Shown: positions 17,301 to 25,193 of the stretch, in pieces
How the letters are laid out: every line of letters begins with the position of its first letter
Position numbering within the stretch: position 1 is the stretch's first letter
Origin: a virus
Length of the DNA: 64,000 nucleotides
IMG/VR virus record: IMGVR_UViG_3300019886_000067
Location: 16,398 to 80,397 of that record
Reading direction: 5' to 3' (one strand)
Position numbers and translations under genes: made by a program
The notes under the pieces: generated by a model
What the model was told of the DNA's origin: nothing
Databases searched by the model: none
What the model saw: the letters and a program-made list of their open reading frames with translations, nothing else

Positions 17301-19623
17301 CGAGCAAGCCGCCGCCTGCGGCTGCCCCAGCGGCACCCTCAGCCGCACTTGCAGCGCCGCCGGCCGCTCCACCTGCTGCCTCAGCGGTGCCAATCTCCGC
17401 CCCTGCTGCTGCGCCGCCGCTCATCAGCGCGGCGCGTATCTCAGCGGCTACGGCCGAGCCAGCCTCCGTCATCGACACAGCTATGGTTGCGCCGGCCGTG
17501 CGAGCCCCGCCGACTAGACCGCTTCCAATGTTGAACGCGCCAGTACCTAGAGCCTTGATTGTTCCTATTGCGCCAAGCTCACGCATCAAGGACACAGCCT
17601 TGACAAGCATCCCAATAAAGCTGCCAATCTTATTGACCGCAAAGATCGCACCGATGGTCGCTCCAAGAGCGCCTAGTGGGCCACCTAGACCCACTAGTTT
17701 TGTGATGCCCTCAATGAGCCTTGCCACAAAGCTAATTCCGTGTAGAAGTCCTGTAGTGAATGGGGCAAGTAGGTTGCTCCACTGCACAAACGAAGCGATA
17801 AGCGGGCCAAGCGCGCCGGCCAACGCCTTCACATCATCAGCCGAGCGGTTGAAGAAGCGCGTCATATCCTGCTGACCCTTACCAGTCTGCAAGAATTTGT
17901 TCCACGAATCAGTAGCGTGGCTCATGGAGCGCACGAGATTGTCGCCCGCATCCGCGCTGCCGTTTAGGACAGTGCCAAGTAGTTTACCGAGTGAGCCGAA
18001 TAGGTGTATCAAGTCGCCAGCGTGCGAGCCCAGGCGCGTAATCTCACCGTCGAGCTTAGCGCCAGGCTGAGTTGCCTTGTCAAGATCGGACGCCCATTTG
18101 CGGAATCCATCGCCGGCCGGACCAGCAAAGATACGTGCGCCCGCCTCGCCTACGTGGATGAAAGCCGCTCCAATGTGCTGAAGCCCAGACAGCGCCGGCA
18201 AAAGGAACTTGTTAGCGCTAGACCCCAGGGAATCAAACATTTTGATACCACTCGGGGAGCGCATCTTAGCCAGCACGTTATCCAAGCGCGAGGATACGAT
18301 GTTCATAGTTGTGTCTGTGTTGTGCGCAAGCCCTGGCATGAGCTTCGCGGCAGTTTCGATTCCGTGGGAGAGCACAGAACCGAAGTCACGCTTGGCCGTT
18401 GCACCTGTTAGGTGTGCCCACTCTGTGCTCATCAGGTGTAGCCCGATTGCAGCATCACGGGCTTGCGGGCTGACGCTCTTCAGCGTCGAATTCATCTGGT
18501 CCTGGGCTGTCTTGGCTTGCTTGGAATCCTTGCCGTACTTCTGAATGGCAGTAGCGTAAGCCTTAGTAGCCGCCTCAGCCGCAGAGAAATCAGCGATTGC
18601 CGGCTTGAGAGCAGCAAACATTCCACCAAAGTTGAGTGCAAGTCCGGTAACTACACCACTAGCCACACTAGCGGCTCCAACAAAGCCTGTCCCTAGTACC
18701 CCAATCAGGGACACGAGCCCTCCTCCAAGGCTCGTTAGGATCGGAGATAGGGCCGCCGCCGCAGCCGCAAGTGTTCGCGCCGTGCCGGAAATCGGTCCGG
18801 CGCTGATACGGATGTTGCCGATGTTGTCGGCCTTGTTGCCGATGTCATTCAGGAATCCAAGCAGTTTGATCTTCGTGCGCTGCAAGAATCCCTCATCGGT
18901 GTCAACCTTGACGTGTACCGGCGGGTGCCCACCAATAGCATTTAGCTCCGCCTTCACAGCCGCCATGCGCGAGCGTAGGAAGTCCTCATCAAGGCCAAGC
19001 TTGATCTTCGCCTCCTTACCAAACGGCGTACGCTGCTGCGCAACCTTCTCGATCTTGTCTGTAAGGCCGGCGTACTCCTTGCGAAGCTGAGCGATTCGCT
19101 GCTGTTGCTTGGCTGCCGCAAGCTCAGCGCGCGTGGCTGCTGTGCTCTCAAGATAAGCTGCCTTTTCAGCATCCTTAGAAGCACGAGCCTCCGCTGCCTG
19201 AACTTGCGCGCGGCGGCGAGAATAAGTGTCGTATGCTTTCTGACGGTCAGACTCAGCCTTGGCGATTGCAGCCTCGGCCGCAAGAGCCTTCTCGGCACCT
19301 TGTACCTCGATCTTGACCTCAGCCTTGCGGCCATTCAAGCGAGTGAGAGAAAGTTCAGCAGCCGCTATCTTGCGGTCAAGGTCATCCTTATTAGCCTTGA
19401 CGACTACCTCTGCACGCTCAGCCTTGAGCGAGTCGATCTTAGCTTTTACGCGATCAACAGCCTCATCGAAGCGTGCGGTCTCCGCGTCGATCTTAGCCTT
19501 AGCCTCCATGCGGCTGATAGCCGCCATTTTGGCCTGAAACTCTGCCTCTACACGATCTAGGCCAGCGCGAGCATCACCGTCGTTTAGGGTGATATTGATA
19601 TCGCCTTTTGCAACCTCTGTCAT
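14329..19623 (-). CDS. Tape measure protein
   Basis: The largest gene here, 1764 residues, in the canonical place after the chaperones. Residues 1-215 are charged coiled coil; hydrophobic stretches lie near 285-335 and 700-830; the middle carries DGPKVVALLQHIDGIKL-type repeats; the C-terminus is Gln/Pro-rich. Tape measures set tail length and take part in DNA delivery. At roughly 0.15 nm per residue this would mean a tail near 260 nm (inference). AGGGGGTG precedes the ATG. I see no lytic domain. Confidence 0.93.
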   Translation of the reverse strand: MTEVAKGDINITLNDGDARAGLDRVEAEFQAKMAAISRMEAKAKIDAETARFDEAVDRVKAKIDSLKAERAEVVVKANKDDLDRKIAAAELSLTRLNGRKAEVKIEVQGAEKALAAEAAIAKAESDRQKAYDTYSRRRAQVQAAEARASKDAEKAAYLESTAATRAELAAAKQQQRIAQLRKEYAGLTDKIEKVAQQRTPFGKEAKIKLGLDEDFLRSRMAAVKAELNAIGGHPPVHVKVDTDEGFLQRTKIKLLGFLNDIGNKADNIGNIRISAGPISGTARTLAAAAAALSPILTSLGGGLVSLIGVLGTGFVGAASVASGVVTGLALNFGGMFAALKPAIADFSAAEAATKAYATAIQKYGKDSKQAKTAQDQMNSTLKSVSPQARDAAIGLHLMSTEWAHLTGATAKRDFGSVLSHGIETAAKLMPGLAHNTDTTMNIVSSRLDNVLAKMRSPSGIKMFDSLGSSANKFLLPALSGLQHIGAAFIHVGEAGARIFAGPAGDGFRKWASDLDKATQPGAKLDGEITRLGSHAGDLIHLFGSLGKLLGTVLNGSADAGDNLVRSMSHATDSWNKFLQTGKGQQDMTRFFNRSADDVKALAGALGPLIASFVQWSNLLAPFTTGLLHGISFVARLIEGITKLVGLGGPLGALGATIGAIFAVNKIGSFIGMLVKAVSLMRELGAIGTIKALGTGAFNIGSGLVGGARTAGATIAVSMTEAGSAVAAEIRAALMSGGAAAGAEIGTAEAAGGAAGGAASAAEGAAGAAAGGGLLGKGLNFVKGIFGAGGGAAAASEIGTAEVATEGLTASVAGLGAVLAPETLGISALVAGAGLLAFHFLKTKDAASELEGQLHQGATANARLKASWGGLTTAMTESGSQLHASNIGLKELKEQLDHTHKGTVEHERAELSYNEALRQNIRLRSEYQTQSKAAETASGKDVEGLEKAVAATQKLSASKHQQMKEDKTKLGGVKEFSDAKELAKIEEQRIYQAGQLTQALNRQAAVSSNLVRSYRGLPELSKQAEQAIGNLARTGSKPIALKIATKFTSSNDVASVSKAASSALGAGLSQKVVMKVVADASSAKQALQSLSNAQIAAKYVHISASDGPKVVALLQHIDGIKLSAKQVAIISHGGPAAVATLDHILGIKIPTKNSNIVGHDGVSAIARRAAAAILGVPTQHNSKVTADVSGLGAVQSLGDAIAGIASKTVTIATHTVNTVTNAVSKVFGKAEGGVHEPWEKTTGGKYNRPTLLVGEENRNEYVIATNPAYRGDNVVYLKEAADALGYNVDEAAKGKKSAKKAPAKKGKGKAATGDSAPGTGTTAKAIVALKIPDPYSAAAVPMGQVEEITSKIDQALSSEKNKLVTLKNQKDSALKSLHHAKESEHGKKGKSLASAKKSTKHAEETLAEYERGIRVVEKTGGVYRHVNYKSIPQLEADSRTAHADKGRLEAANKEIEHLNNVIGTDQTRLQNIASEYNRTGDNKLKEGANGWNAILGDRRGSIGKLQGILGNAKRTAQAIASKYPSAAFTALIDSIEKEEAATESASVETTSMETYGPEGSSAAEAEGPPSADKYVEELGMKGTLASLNKAYAIAQTNNMPDNPNTPQNEELPTIQDDLASSLNLQSFWEGVLAKAEAGGAPDETITEIANDVTSARGTYQGLAEQVAQDKGVAESNAYNDMVNFSQVRQELYTNYGGNFKPIWAQAPTQVPAQPAFTGGGGQNAVAQTTAQPNVVNMHVNNHFQQPPPEPHAWSQGVAWELGAAL

Positions 19624-19648
19624 ATGATTTCACCCCCTAGATCACAAC

Positions 19649-19683
19649 GACCGCACGAAACGTATAGTACGTTTCGTGCGGTC
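19649..19683. promoter_or_regulatory. 16-bp perfect hairpin before the tape measure gene
   Basis: Two perfect 16-base arms around a three-base TAG loop, in the gap between the chaperone frame and the tape measure start. No U-tract follows on the minus strand, so it is not a classical terminator; an RNA processing site or mRNA-stabilising hairpin is possible. Confidence 0.6.
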
Positions 19684-19705
19684 TCGATTGCTGTGAATGA
19701 GTACA

Positions 19706-19918
19706 TCATGCTCCTACGCGCTGCCTTAGATCGTCTGTATTTTTCTGCCAATCCTTCTTCTTTGCTTCCTCTTCGGCAGCTTTTCTTTCCTGCAAATACT
19801 TCAATGTGACTGCCTCAGTGACCATGTAGTCGATCACATCGTCATCTGAGAATTTTGGAAACGGCCGTCCAGCCTCCTTGCTAATCGCCAGAATCCTCGT
19901 AGCTATAGGGGAGGCCAC
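19706..19918 (-). CDS. Tail assembly chaperone, frameshifted T part
   Basis: A 70-residue frame that overlaps the end of the G gene and lies in the +1 frame relative to it. It is probably expressed only as a fusion with G, as in lambda gpGT. The overlap holds CTC-CCC-T at 19913-19907; peptidyl-tRNA-Pro slipping from CCC to CCT would enter this frame and give RGLP followed by IATRIL. The encoded part is charged and helical, which is usual for the T domain that contacts the tape measure. Confidence 0.75.
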   Translation of the reverse strand: MASPIATRILAISKEAGRPFPKFSDDDVIDYMVTEAVTLKYLQERKAAEEEAKKKDWQKNTDDLRQRVGA

Positions 19919-20336
19919 GAAAGGAGCGCCACTCTTTTACACTCTCCAATCCTGCCAAATGATGTCCAACGGCATCAAGATCGCGTTGCCTGGTAGCAAT
20001 CTCCACTATCATTTCCTTGTCCTCAAAAGGAATAGCGCCGCTGGAAAAGTCCTCTTCTGTGACGGTTGGTGCCTTCACAGTAAGCACGCAGAGCTTGTTG
20101 AAGAAGTCTGCTTGCTGAACGATGTCCTCGCGTGTAACATCACGCTTGCCGGCGGCTACCTTGATAGCCATATCAACAAGCTCGTTTGGAATCTGGCCTG
20201 TCTTTACAAGGCCAGGAAGGTCGGGAACCTCAATCTCAACGACCGTGCTAGAAGGCAATGTGATCGTGTGAGTTTTGTTCTTCTTCCACTGCGCTAGCGA
20301 AGTGGGCTTAGCTGGACTGTCTAGTGCTGTCGGCAT
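19881..20336 (-). CDS. Tail assembly chaperone G
   Basis: A 151-residue protein just before the tape measure gene, with the size and place of lambda gpG. It keeps the tape measure soluble and helps tube polymerisation; a fraction should be extended by frameshifting into the overlapping T frame. The start is ATG 20336 and it overlaps the small gene upstream by 29 bases. Confidence 0.78.
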   Translation of the reverse strand: MPTALDSPAKPTSLAQWKKNKTHTITLPSSTVVEIEVPDLPGLVKTGQIPNELVDMAIKVAAGKRDVTREDIVQQADFFNKLCVLTVKAPTVTEEDFSSGAIPFEDKEMIVEIATRQRDLDAVGHHLAGLESVKEWRSFRGLPYSYEDSGD

Positions 20337-20481
20337 TCGTTGTGTCCTCCTCGGACTGTACGGTGTTTAGTGTGTCTCTGATACGCGCAAGGTCGCGTAC
20401 TACAATCCTACTCTCTTTAGAGACGCGCTTAGCGTTAGCGAGAGCTAGATCGACCTGTGCGTTAAGGCTGTGATCGGCCAT
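20308..20481 (-). CDS. Small hypothetical protein
   Basis: A 57-residue frame from ATG 20481 to the TAA at 20310, overlapping the start of chaperone G. It begins MADHSLNAQVDLALANAK and is largely helical. It sits after the tail-tube terminator at the head of the chaperone-tape measure transcript. No family known. Confidence 0.5.
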   Translation of the reverse strand: MADHSLNAQVDLALANAKRVSKESRIVVRDLARIRDTLNTVQSEEDTTNADSTRQSS

Positions 20482-20510
20482 ACATCAATGCTAGGCCATG
20501 ACTAGCCAAA

Positions 20511-20538
20511 AAGAAGAGCCCCTAACGGGGCTCTTCTT
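20511..20538 (-). terminator. Rho-independent terminator after tail tube genes
   Basis: A 12-base-pair stem (arms AAGAAGAGCCCC and its complement) with loop GTTA, followed on the minus strand by TTTTT. It closes the unit holding the major tail protein and two small genes and should reduce read-through into the chaperones and tape measure, a usual stoichiometry control. Confidence 0.85.
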
Positions 20539-20650
20539 ATTTCTTCTTGGAAGACTTCTTTCGAGTCTTCTTGGCTGGTTTTGCGGCCGTAGCCTTCTTT
20601 TTGTAGCCTGGAAGGAACTGAGGAGGGACTTTGCCCTTCTTAGCCGCCAT
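20537..20650 (-). CDS. Lys-rich small basic protein
   Basis: A 37-residue frame (starts MAAKKGKVPPQFLPGYKKK), about 40% lysine, with its stop inside the terminator stem. Similar tiny basic proteins lie at 32046 and 47120-47615. It may bind DNA or act in packaging, but this is a guess. Confidence 0.5.
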   Translation of the reverse strand: MAAKKGKVPPQFLPGYKKKATAAKPAKKTRKKSSKKK

Positions 20651-20651
20651 C

Positions 20652-20849
20652 TTAGATCGTGCCCGAATAACCTGGCGCGTTGGCCGGCTTAGGTGCTGGC
20701 TTCAGAGACCTTTTGAAGGTCGGACGAGCCGGGGGCACAGGCTTGGAAACTGTTCCCTGTCCTGTGACAGTCACAGAAGCAAGCGGGCTCTGTCCGAATC
20801 CTGGCTTTGTAAGACGTGGGTCTGGTTTAGTCTGGTATTTGTTCGCCAT
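20652..20849 (-). CDS. Hypothetical Pro-rich small protein
   Basis: A 65-residue protein rich in Pro, Lys and Thr, likely disordered, just after the major tail protein gene. No domain recognised. It may be a minor structural or chaperone-like component. Confidence 0.5.
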   Translation of the reverse strand: MANKYQTKPDPRLTKPGFGQSPLASVTVTGQGTVSKPVPPARPTFKRSLKPAPKPANAPGYSGTI

Positions 20850-20859
20850 TTCATTCCTC

Positions 20860-21834
20860 TTAGTAGCTAGCTACCTGATTCTTCACGACAGCCGTGATGA
20901 TGCTGCCGGATGTCGGACGCTGACCCACAGCACGGACGGAAGCTGTGATCGGGGCACCGGAAGCGTCTGGCGCTACCGGGAACTCCTCGTAAGCAATAGT
21001 CGGAAGCGTGAACTTGACCTGATTGTTTGCGCCGTTGTCAAACTGGAAGTCAGCAGACGTAGTGAAAATCTGGTTAGAGATTTCGGTTCCCGATTCCCCG
21101 CCGTAATGGAACTTGTTGTACTCAGCAAGAGTTTCGAAAATGATGTCGAACGAAAGGCTGATCTGGCGCTGCCCAACAACAACATCATACGGAAGGAAGT
21201 CATCCGTTTGCTGTACTGTGACGTTGTTGTCGATGGTCAAGTCCATGCTGGAAATCAGCGCAGTTGCTCCACCGCCAAGCGTGACAGTCGCGTTGTTGTA
21301 GTTGTATACATAGCCGTTTTGAAGGCTAATTACCGGAGAGGTAGACGGATCAGAAGTAAGACGCGTGCTCTTGAGCCCCATGATGTTAGCCTGCGCTGTG
21401 AGCGGCTGCCCTGCGCTAGTCTTGACCTCAAGGGACGAAAGGAAACAATCCTGATGACGCTCAAAGAGCGTGTCAGATAGATCATTCCAGAATGTGACAT
21501 AAGGAATCGACTGAGCGGCCGTGATCGTATGCGTGTAGTTAGCTGCACCCGTTACGGCATCAGCGCCTAGCACGTAGAAAAGGAAAGCCCCAATGCTAGC
21601 ATCACGAACATAGACTTCTGGGTTGCCAGAAACGCCGCCGGTCTTGACGAAGGATACTCCCTGGTCACGGTTGGAGTCGGTCTCTGCTAGCTGGTCAAAT
21701 TCACGGGTAGGTGCAATCGCGCCGCCAACATACGGAGACTTGAAAGCCTTGAGGGCTTCAACGGTAGCTGGTGTACCCTTGACTGTCTGCTTCTGGTACA
21801 TCAACCATGCTGTATTCCCGCGTAGACCGGCCAT
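20860..21834 (-). CDS. Major tail tube protein
   Basis: A 324-residue beta-rich protein upstream of the chaperones, matching the position and make-up of actinophage tube proteins: an N-terminal MAGLRGNTAWLMYQKQ, repeated beta segments (TFWNDLSDTLFERHQDCFLS), and a C-terminal Ig-like part (GQRPTSGSIITAVVKN). It polymerises into the tube around the tape measure. No enzymatic motif. Confidence 0.82.
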   Translation of the reverse strand: MAGLRGNTAWLMYQKQTVKGTPATVEALKAFKSPYVGGAIAPTREFDQLAETDSNRDQGVSFVKTGGVSGNPEVYVRDASIGAFLFYVLGADAVTGAANYTHTITAAQSIPYVTFWNDLSDTLFERHQDCFLSSLEVKTSAGQPLTAQANIMGLKSTRLTSDPSTSPVISLQNGYVYNYNNATVTLGGGATALISSMDLTIDNNVTVQQTDDFLPYDVVVGQRQISLSFDIIFETLAEYNKFHYGGESGTEISNQIFTTSADFQFDNGANNQVKFTLPTIAYEEFPVAPDASGAPITASVRAVGQRPTSGSIITAVVKNQVASY

Positions 21835-22439
21835 TAGCTAGATGCTCCTGTCGTTGGTGTTGCAGAGCTAGACGACGAAGCGGCCGGCGTAGCTGCTGGT
21901 GAAGTTGTGTCTACCGTTGGAGCAGAGCTAGAGGAAGACGTGGAAGCTACTGCTGGGGAAGTATTTTCAGTTTTCGTGGAAACTGGCTCAACCGGAGGAG
22001 TTGCACCTGGCGCAGATGGGTCTTCCGCGAACGGAAGCTCTGGCTTGGCTGCAACGCCGATAATCGTGAGAGCGTCTGCAACTGCCTGTCCGACTGGCGG
22101 AGAGCCGGCGCTTACGCTTTGCTCACCTGTAACGACCTCTTCAATGGCAGCTTGGTTGGCTGCGGCTGCTGCCTTTGCCTCTGGCGAAGCCTGAGCGCTC
22201 AAATGGTCAGCTTCCGGGTTAGTGTGCGGGTCGTTCTTGTCAACCGGCGGAGCATCCGGGTCTACTGGCGGGGTGTCATACTCAACGTCAAGCCAAGCGT
22301 TTACGCGCGCATTACCGATAACAGCTTGGTCATCAGTGACAAACTTCGGAGTAGCGGAACTCAGCGTAAAGTCTACGTTGCCAACGGAAAAGTTTTCTAC
22401 GCCGCTTGGCGCGTCAGCAGACTTTGTGATTGTAGCCAT
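21834..22439 (-). CDS. Hypothetical structural protein with low-complexity tail
   Basis: A 201-residue protein. Residues 1-60 look folded (NFSVGNVDFTLSSATPKFVTD); residues about 60-201 are Pro/Ala/Ser/Thr-rich and probably disordered. It lies between the tail terminator and tube genes, TAG of this gene overlapping the tube start. A role in the head-tail joint is inferred from position only. Confidence 0.55.
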   Translation of the reverse strand: MATITKSADAPSGVENFSVGNVDFTLSSATPKFVTDDQAVIGNARVNAWLDVEYDTPPVDPDAPPVDKNDPHTNPEADHLSAQASPEAKAAAAANQAAIEEVVTGEQSVSAGSPPVGQAVADALTIIGVAAKPELPFAEDPSAPGATPPVEPVSTKTENTSPAVASTSSSSSAPTVDTTSPAATPAASSSSSATPTTGASS

Positions 22440-22474
22440 GAGATAAAGAATAGCTGGTGGGACGACAAAAACCG

Positions 22475-22930
22475 TTAGCCAGAAGTCTCGATCAAAGCCG
22501 AGTTATTTCCGCGAGCAACCACTGTTGCTTCAAAGCGTGTCTTGTTGCCAGTTGGGTCGTCTGGATAGACGATTCTCAGAAGGTCAAAGTACCACACAGC
22601 GCCCGTCCTGGGATCAGCCCCGGAGCGAATAGACTGCCTGAATCGCTCAGCCTGAGTCTCTATGACAGTAGGGGATACAGTCTGTTCGCGGTCAACCTCA
22701 AGCGTGTACTTACCAAAGAACTGTACCACTATCTCATACTCGTTCACAAACTTGTCACGAGCATTAGCCGTGGAGCGTTCTGGATACACACCAAGCATGG
22801 TACGAGAGTCGCCCAGAGACGGATGCAGCTTATCATCCTTTACAGGGAATTGGTCAGCCGCAAACTCTGTTTCAAGCGCTGTTATCAACGCTTTACGCGC
22901 TGTAGTCTCAGGTGCGATTACTTCAGTCAC
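22475..22930 (-). CDS. Tail terminator-like protein
   Basis: A 151-residue protein placed between the HK97 gp10-like gene and the tube gene, where the tail terminator is usual. Its sequence has a long helix followed by beta strands (NEYEIVVQFFGKYTLEVD, VWYFDLLRIVYPDD). The terminator ring caps the tube and joins it to the head. Function inferred from gene order. Confidence 0.6.
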   Translation of the reverse strand: MTEVIAPETTARKALITALETEFAADQFPVKDDKLHPSLGDSRTMLGVYPERSTANARDKFVNEYEIVVQFFGKYTLEVDREQTVSPTVIETQAERFRQSIRSGADPRTGAVWYFDLLRIVYPDDPTGNKTRFEATVVARGNNSALIETSG

Positions 22931-22939
22931 TAGTCTATT

Positions 22940-23383
22940 CTACCCAGGATAGTAGCGCTTCGCGTAATCCATCCAAGTTGACATCATAATCAGATAAGCC
23001 GGCCGTAGATATGGGTGTGCTGGGTTTCCTGGGTGCTGAATCATATTACTGCCGGGACGCCACATTCGCCCCATCTTTTCCCAGAAGAACGACACAGCGC
23101 CAGTAATCTCGTGAGGACCAGCGCCTTTCTCTTGGTATAGAGCATGGCGAGCGTCCGCCTCCCAATGCGCAGTAGTGGCCGTAGAGGACGACCTAATAGA
23201 ATCCACAATGCGAGGCGTACGAGGATCAGGCTTGTGGCCCTTTGGCGCAAATTGGCGTGACAGATCAGCGCCTTTCTCAGCGATGTCTTTCATCGTCTCA
23301 GCGCCAGCCAGCTTGCATTCAGCAATGAAGCGGCCGAATCCATTACGCGCGATCACCTTATTCGAGACGGCGATGTCGCCCAT
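22940..23383 (-). CDS. HK97 gp10-like head-tail joining protein
   Basis: A 147-residue protein with the gp10 signature: a helix, then HALYQEKGAGPHEITG, and near the end IQHPGNPAHPYLRPAY. Such proteins form the neck between connector and tail. It is separated from the connector gene by 11 bases. Confidence 0.75.
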   Translation of the reverse strand: MGDIAVSNKVIARNGFGRFIAECKLAGAETMKDIAEKGADLSRQFAPKGHKPDPRTPRIVDSIRSSSTATTAHWEADARHALYQEKGAGPHEITGAVSFFWEKMGRMWRPGSNMIQHPGNPAHPYLRPAYLIMMSTWMDYAKRYYPG

Positions 23384-23394
23384 TTTAGACTCCT

Positions 23395-24336
23395 TTAGAT
23401 TTGGAATCTAACGTAGGACGCTAGAATGTCTTGCGCCTGTGGTGGGATGGCCTGTGGAGCGCCGGAAGTGCGGTTAGACGTGGTGTAAGAGTACCCAGCG
23501 ATGCTCTCGGAGACATACTCCTCTGGCTTCTCAGACATCACAGCGGCCGTCCATATAGTTGCACGCTTGACATCGGCTGGCACAGTCGGCCAACCCCAGG
23601 CAGCCGTTACCTTCACGGTAGGAATCAACCCAGGCCAACCACGATCCCTAGAAACCACATCAAGATTGTAGTTAAAGCCCATCTGCGGGCTATAGATGCC
23701 GGCCCAATGAGGAATCGTGAGGTAGTTGTATGGTGGGCCTTCCTGGGGCTCAGGACGCCAGTAGAACGTATCAATCGGAGTTTCAAAGCCGCCGAAGATA
23801 AAGGCTACGGCCGTCACAGACATACAGTCGTCAATGTCTAGGAACCCAGAAGAGTCATACTCATATGTGCGGATTCCTGGGGTTTCTGGAAGCCCAAACG
23901 CGCGATCAGCAAACTTACGGATAGCGGCCGAAGCGCCTTCAATCGCTGATATTAGTTTTGCATCGCGTACTGTGTCAGGGTCGCCGGCTGCTATGTTCAT
24001 GGCAGCCTTTAGTTCGTCTAGGGTTATGAGATTAGGAGGTTCGGTAGTGCCTGGTGCAGGACCAGAAAACACTTCTAGGACGTCAGAGGCTACGTGCCCA
24101 CTGCCATCCTTCCATACAATCGCATAGGAACCAGCCGTAGCAGGAGCAGTAATCCTTGTGTAGTAGATGCCAGACCCGGCAGGGACCTCGCTGATCCCGG
24201 CTGTAGAAGGTGCAATTGCTACTGTGTCGTCAGATAGCTTGATTACTTCAACAGTAATCGTCCCTACAAGTCCAGTTTCAGCACCATCAACGGCGCTCTC
24301 TACATGCTGTCCTGGGTTTGCCGGAATGTAAGACAT
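23395..24336 (-). CDS. Head-tail connector (gp6-like) with N-terminal beta domain
   Basis: A 313-residue protein. Residues about 105-313 match the connector family: LITLDELKAAMNIA, IEGASAAIRKFADRAF, and VKRATIWTAAVM. The first 100 residues are an extra beta-sandwich (GTITVEVIKLSDDTVAIAPS) that resembles virion surface domains. It would dock under the portal. The fused N-terminal domain is longer than the family's usual. Confidence 0.72.
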   Translation of the reverse strand: MSYIPANPGQHVESAVDGAETGLVGTITVEVIKLSDDTVAIAPSTAGISEVPAGSGIYYTRITAPATAGSYAIVWKDGSGHVASDVLEVFSGPAPGTTEPPNLITLDELKAAMNIAAGDPDTVRDAKLISAIEGASAAIRKFADRAFGLPETPGIRTYEYDSSGFLDIDDCMSVTAVAFIFGGFETPIDTFYWRPEPQEGPPYNYLTIPHWAGIYSPQMGFNYNLDVVSRDRGWPGLIPTVKVTAAWGWPTVPADVKRATIWTAAVMSEKPEEYVSESIAGYSYTTSNRTSGAPQAIPPQAQDILASYVRFQI

Positions 24337-24345
24337 ATCTATAGC

Positions 24346-24714
24346 TTACTGTGTGTCGAATACTTTGTCGTCAAACACAGGAATCCAAGAAACAATTTCT
24401 AGTGTTGCTGCTATTTTTCCGTCAGGAAGCACAGCCAACAAAGTAAACAAACCAGGAATATTTCCGTTGCCGCAGGTAATAAGCACCTTAGCTTTCGGCC
24501 ACATGGTGTTGCTAGCTATCTGAGCGACTGCCTGTCCGGCGGTATATGTTTTAGCTTCACCAAGACCTCGAAGACAAACTAGTCCTTGGTCTGTCAACGC
24601 TGCCGCTGGGGCTCTATATGGTTCCCCAAAGGCTGCTATACCAGTCAGAGAATGAAAAGAAAGAGGGGTAGCTTCGCCTTCTCCTGTTTTTTCTTTGCTG
24701 GGAAATTTAGCCAT
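24346..24714 (-). CDS. Hypothetical virion protein
   Basis: A 122-residue beta-rich protein (GLVCLRGLGEAKTYTAG, KVLITCGNGNIPGLFTLL) between capsid and connector genes, where decoration or head-completion proteins lie. No family identified. Ten bases separate it from the connector gene. Confidence 0.55.
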   Translation of the reverse strand: MAKFPSKEKTGEGEATPLSFHSLTGIAAFGEPYRAPAAALTDQGLVCLRGLGEAKTYTAGQAVAQIASNTMWPKAKVLITCGNGNIPGLFTLLAVLPDGKIAATLEIVSWIPVFDDKVFDTQ

Positions 24715-24741
24715 AGAACAAGTTTAGTCTTAGAAATGGCG

Positions 24742-24762
24742 AAACCGGCACAAGGCCGGCTT
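24742..24762 (-). terminator. Weak hairpin, possible terminator
   Basis: An eight-pair stem (one G-U) on the minus strand ending in GGTTT, located after the 130-residue gene and before the 122-residue one. The U-tract is short, so this may be an attenuator or processing site. Confidence 0.35.
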
Positions 24763-24789
24763 CGAGAGGGAGGAGAGTATGGCGGTTAC

Positions 24790-25182
24790 TTACTCAGCAG
24801 CGAAAACATCCTCTGGCGCACGGGCATCGGCGTAAGCAGCACCGATTGGCGTCAGAGCATCGCCCCGACCTTGCGGCGGGACCTGCACTGCAAGAGGGTC
24901 ACTGGTGTCTGTGATGACACGATCCGCTTTGACGTGCGTCTCATGTACCGGGACTACAGACTGCGGAGCAGCCGGCGTACCCTGAACCTGAGCCGTTGTC
25001 GTACCGGACGTAACCTGTACGCTAACCGGACCATCTGGGTCTGTTACGGCCGCAGAAGGCTCCGTAGCAGACGCACCATCTGGTAGCGGTGGCGTTACTG
25101 GTGTGACTGGCGCAGCGGGAGTCACTGCGCTAGTCGTGTCAGCAGCGGTTGTGTCAGTTGTAGTTGTTGTCTCGTCAGCCAT
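24790..25182 (-). CDS. Thr/Ala/Pro-rich hypothetical protein
   Basis: A 130-residue low-complexity protein beginning MADETTTTTDTTAADTTS, probably disordered, directly after the major capsid gene. It could be a capsid accessory or scaffold-like protein. No motif supports a specific role. Confidence 0.5.
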   Translation of the reverse strand: MADETTTTTDTTAADTTSAVTPAAPVTPVTPPLPDGASATEPSAAVTDPDGPVSVQVTSGTTTAQVQGTPAAPQSVVPVHETHVKADRVITDTSDPLAVQVPPQGRGDALTPIGAAYADARAPEDVFAAE

Positions 25183-25193
25183 GTTCTTTCCCC

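Noticed and set aside
17096-17875. 259-residue open frame opposite the tape measure gene
   Set aside because: Ala/Pro-rich shadow of the Gly/Ala-rich tape measure region; no ribosome site and wrong strand for the late operon.
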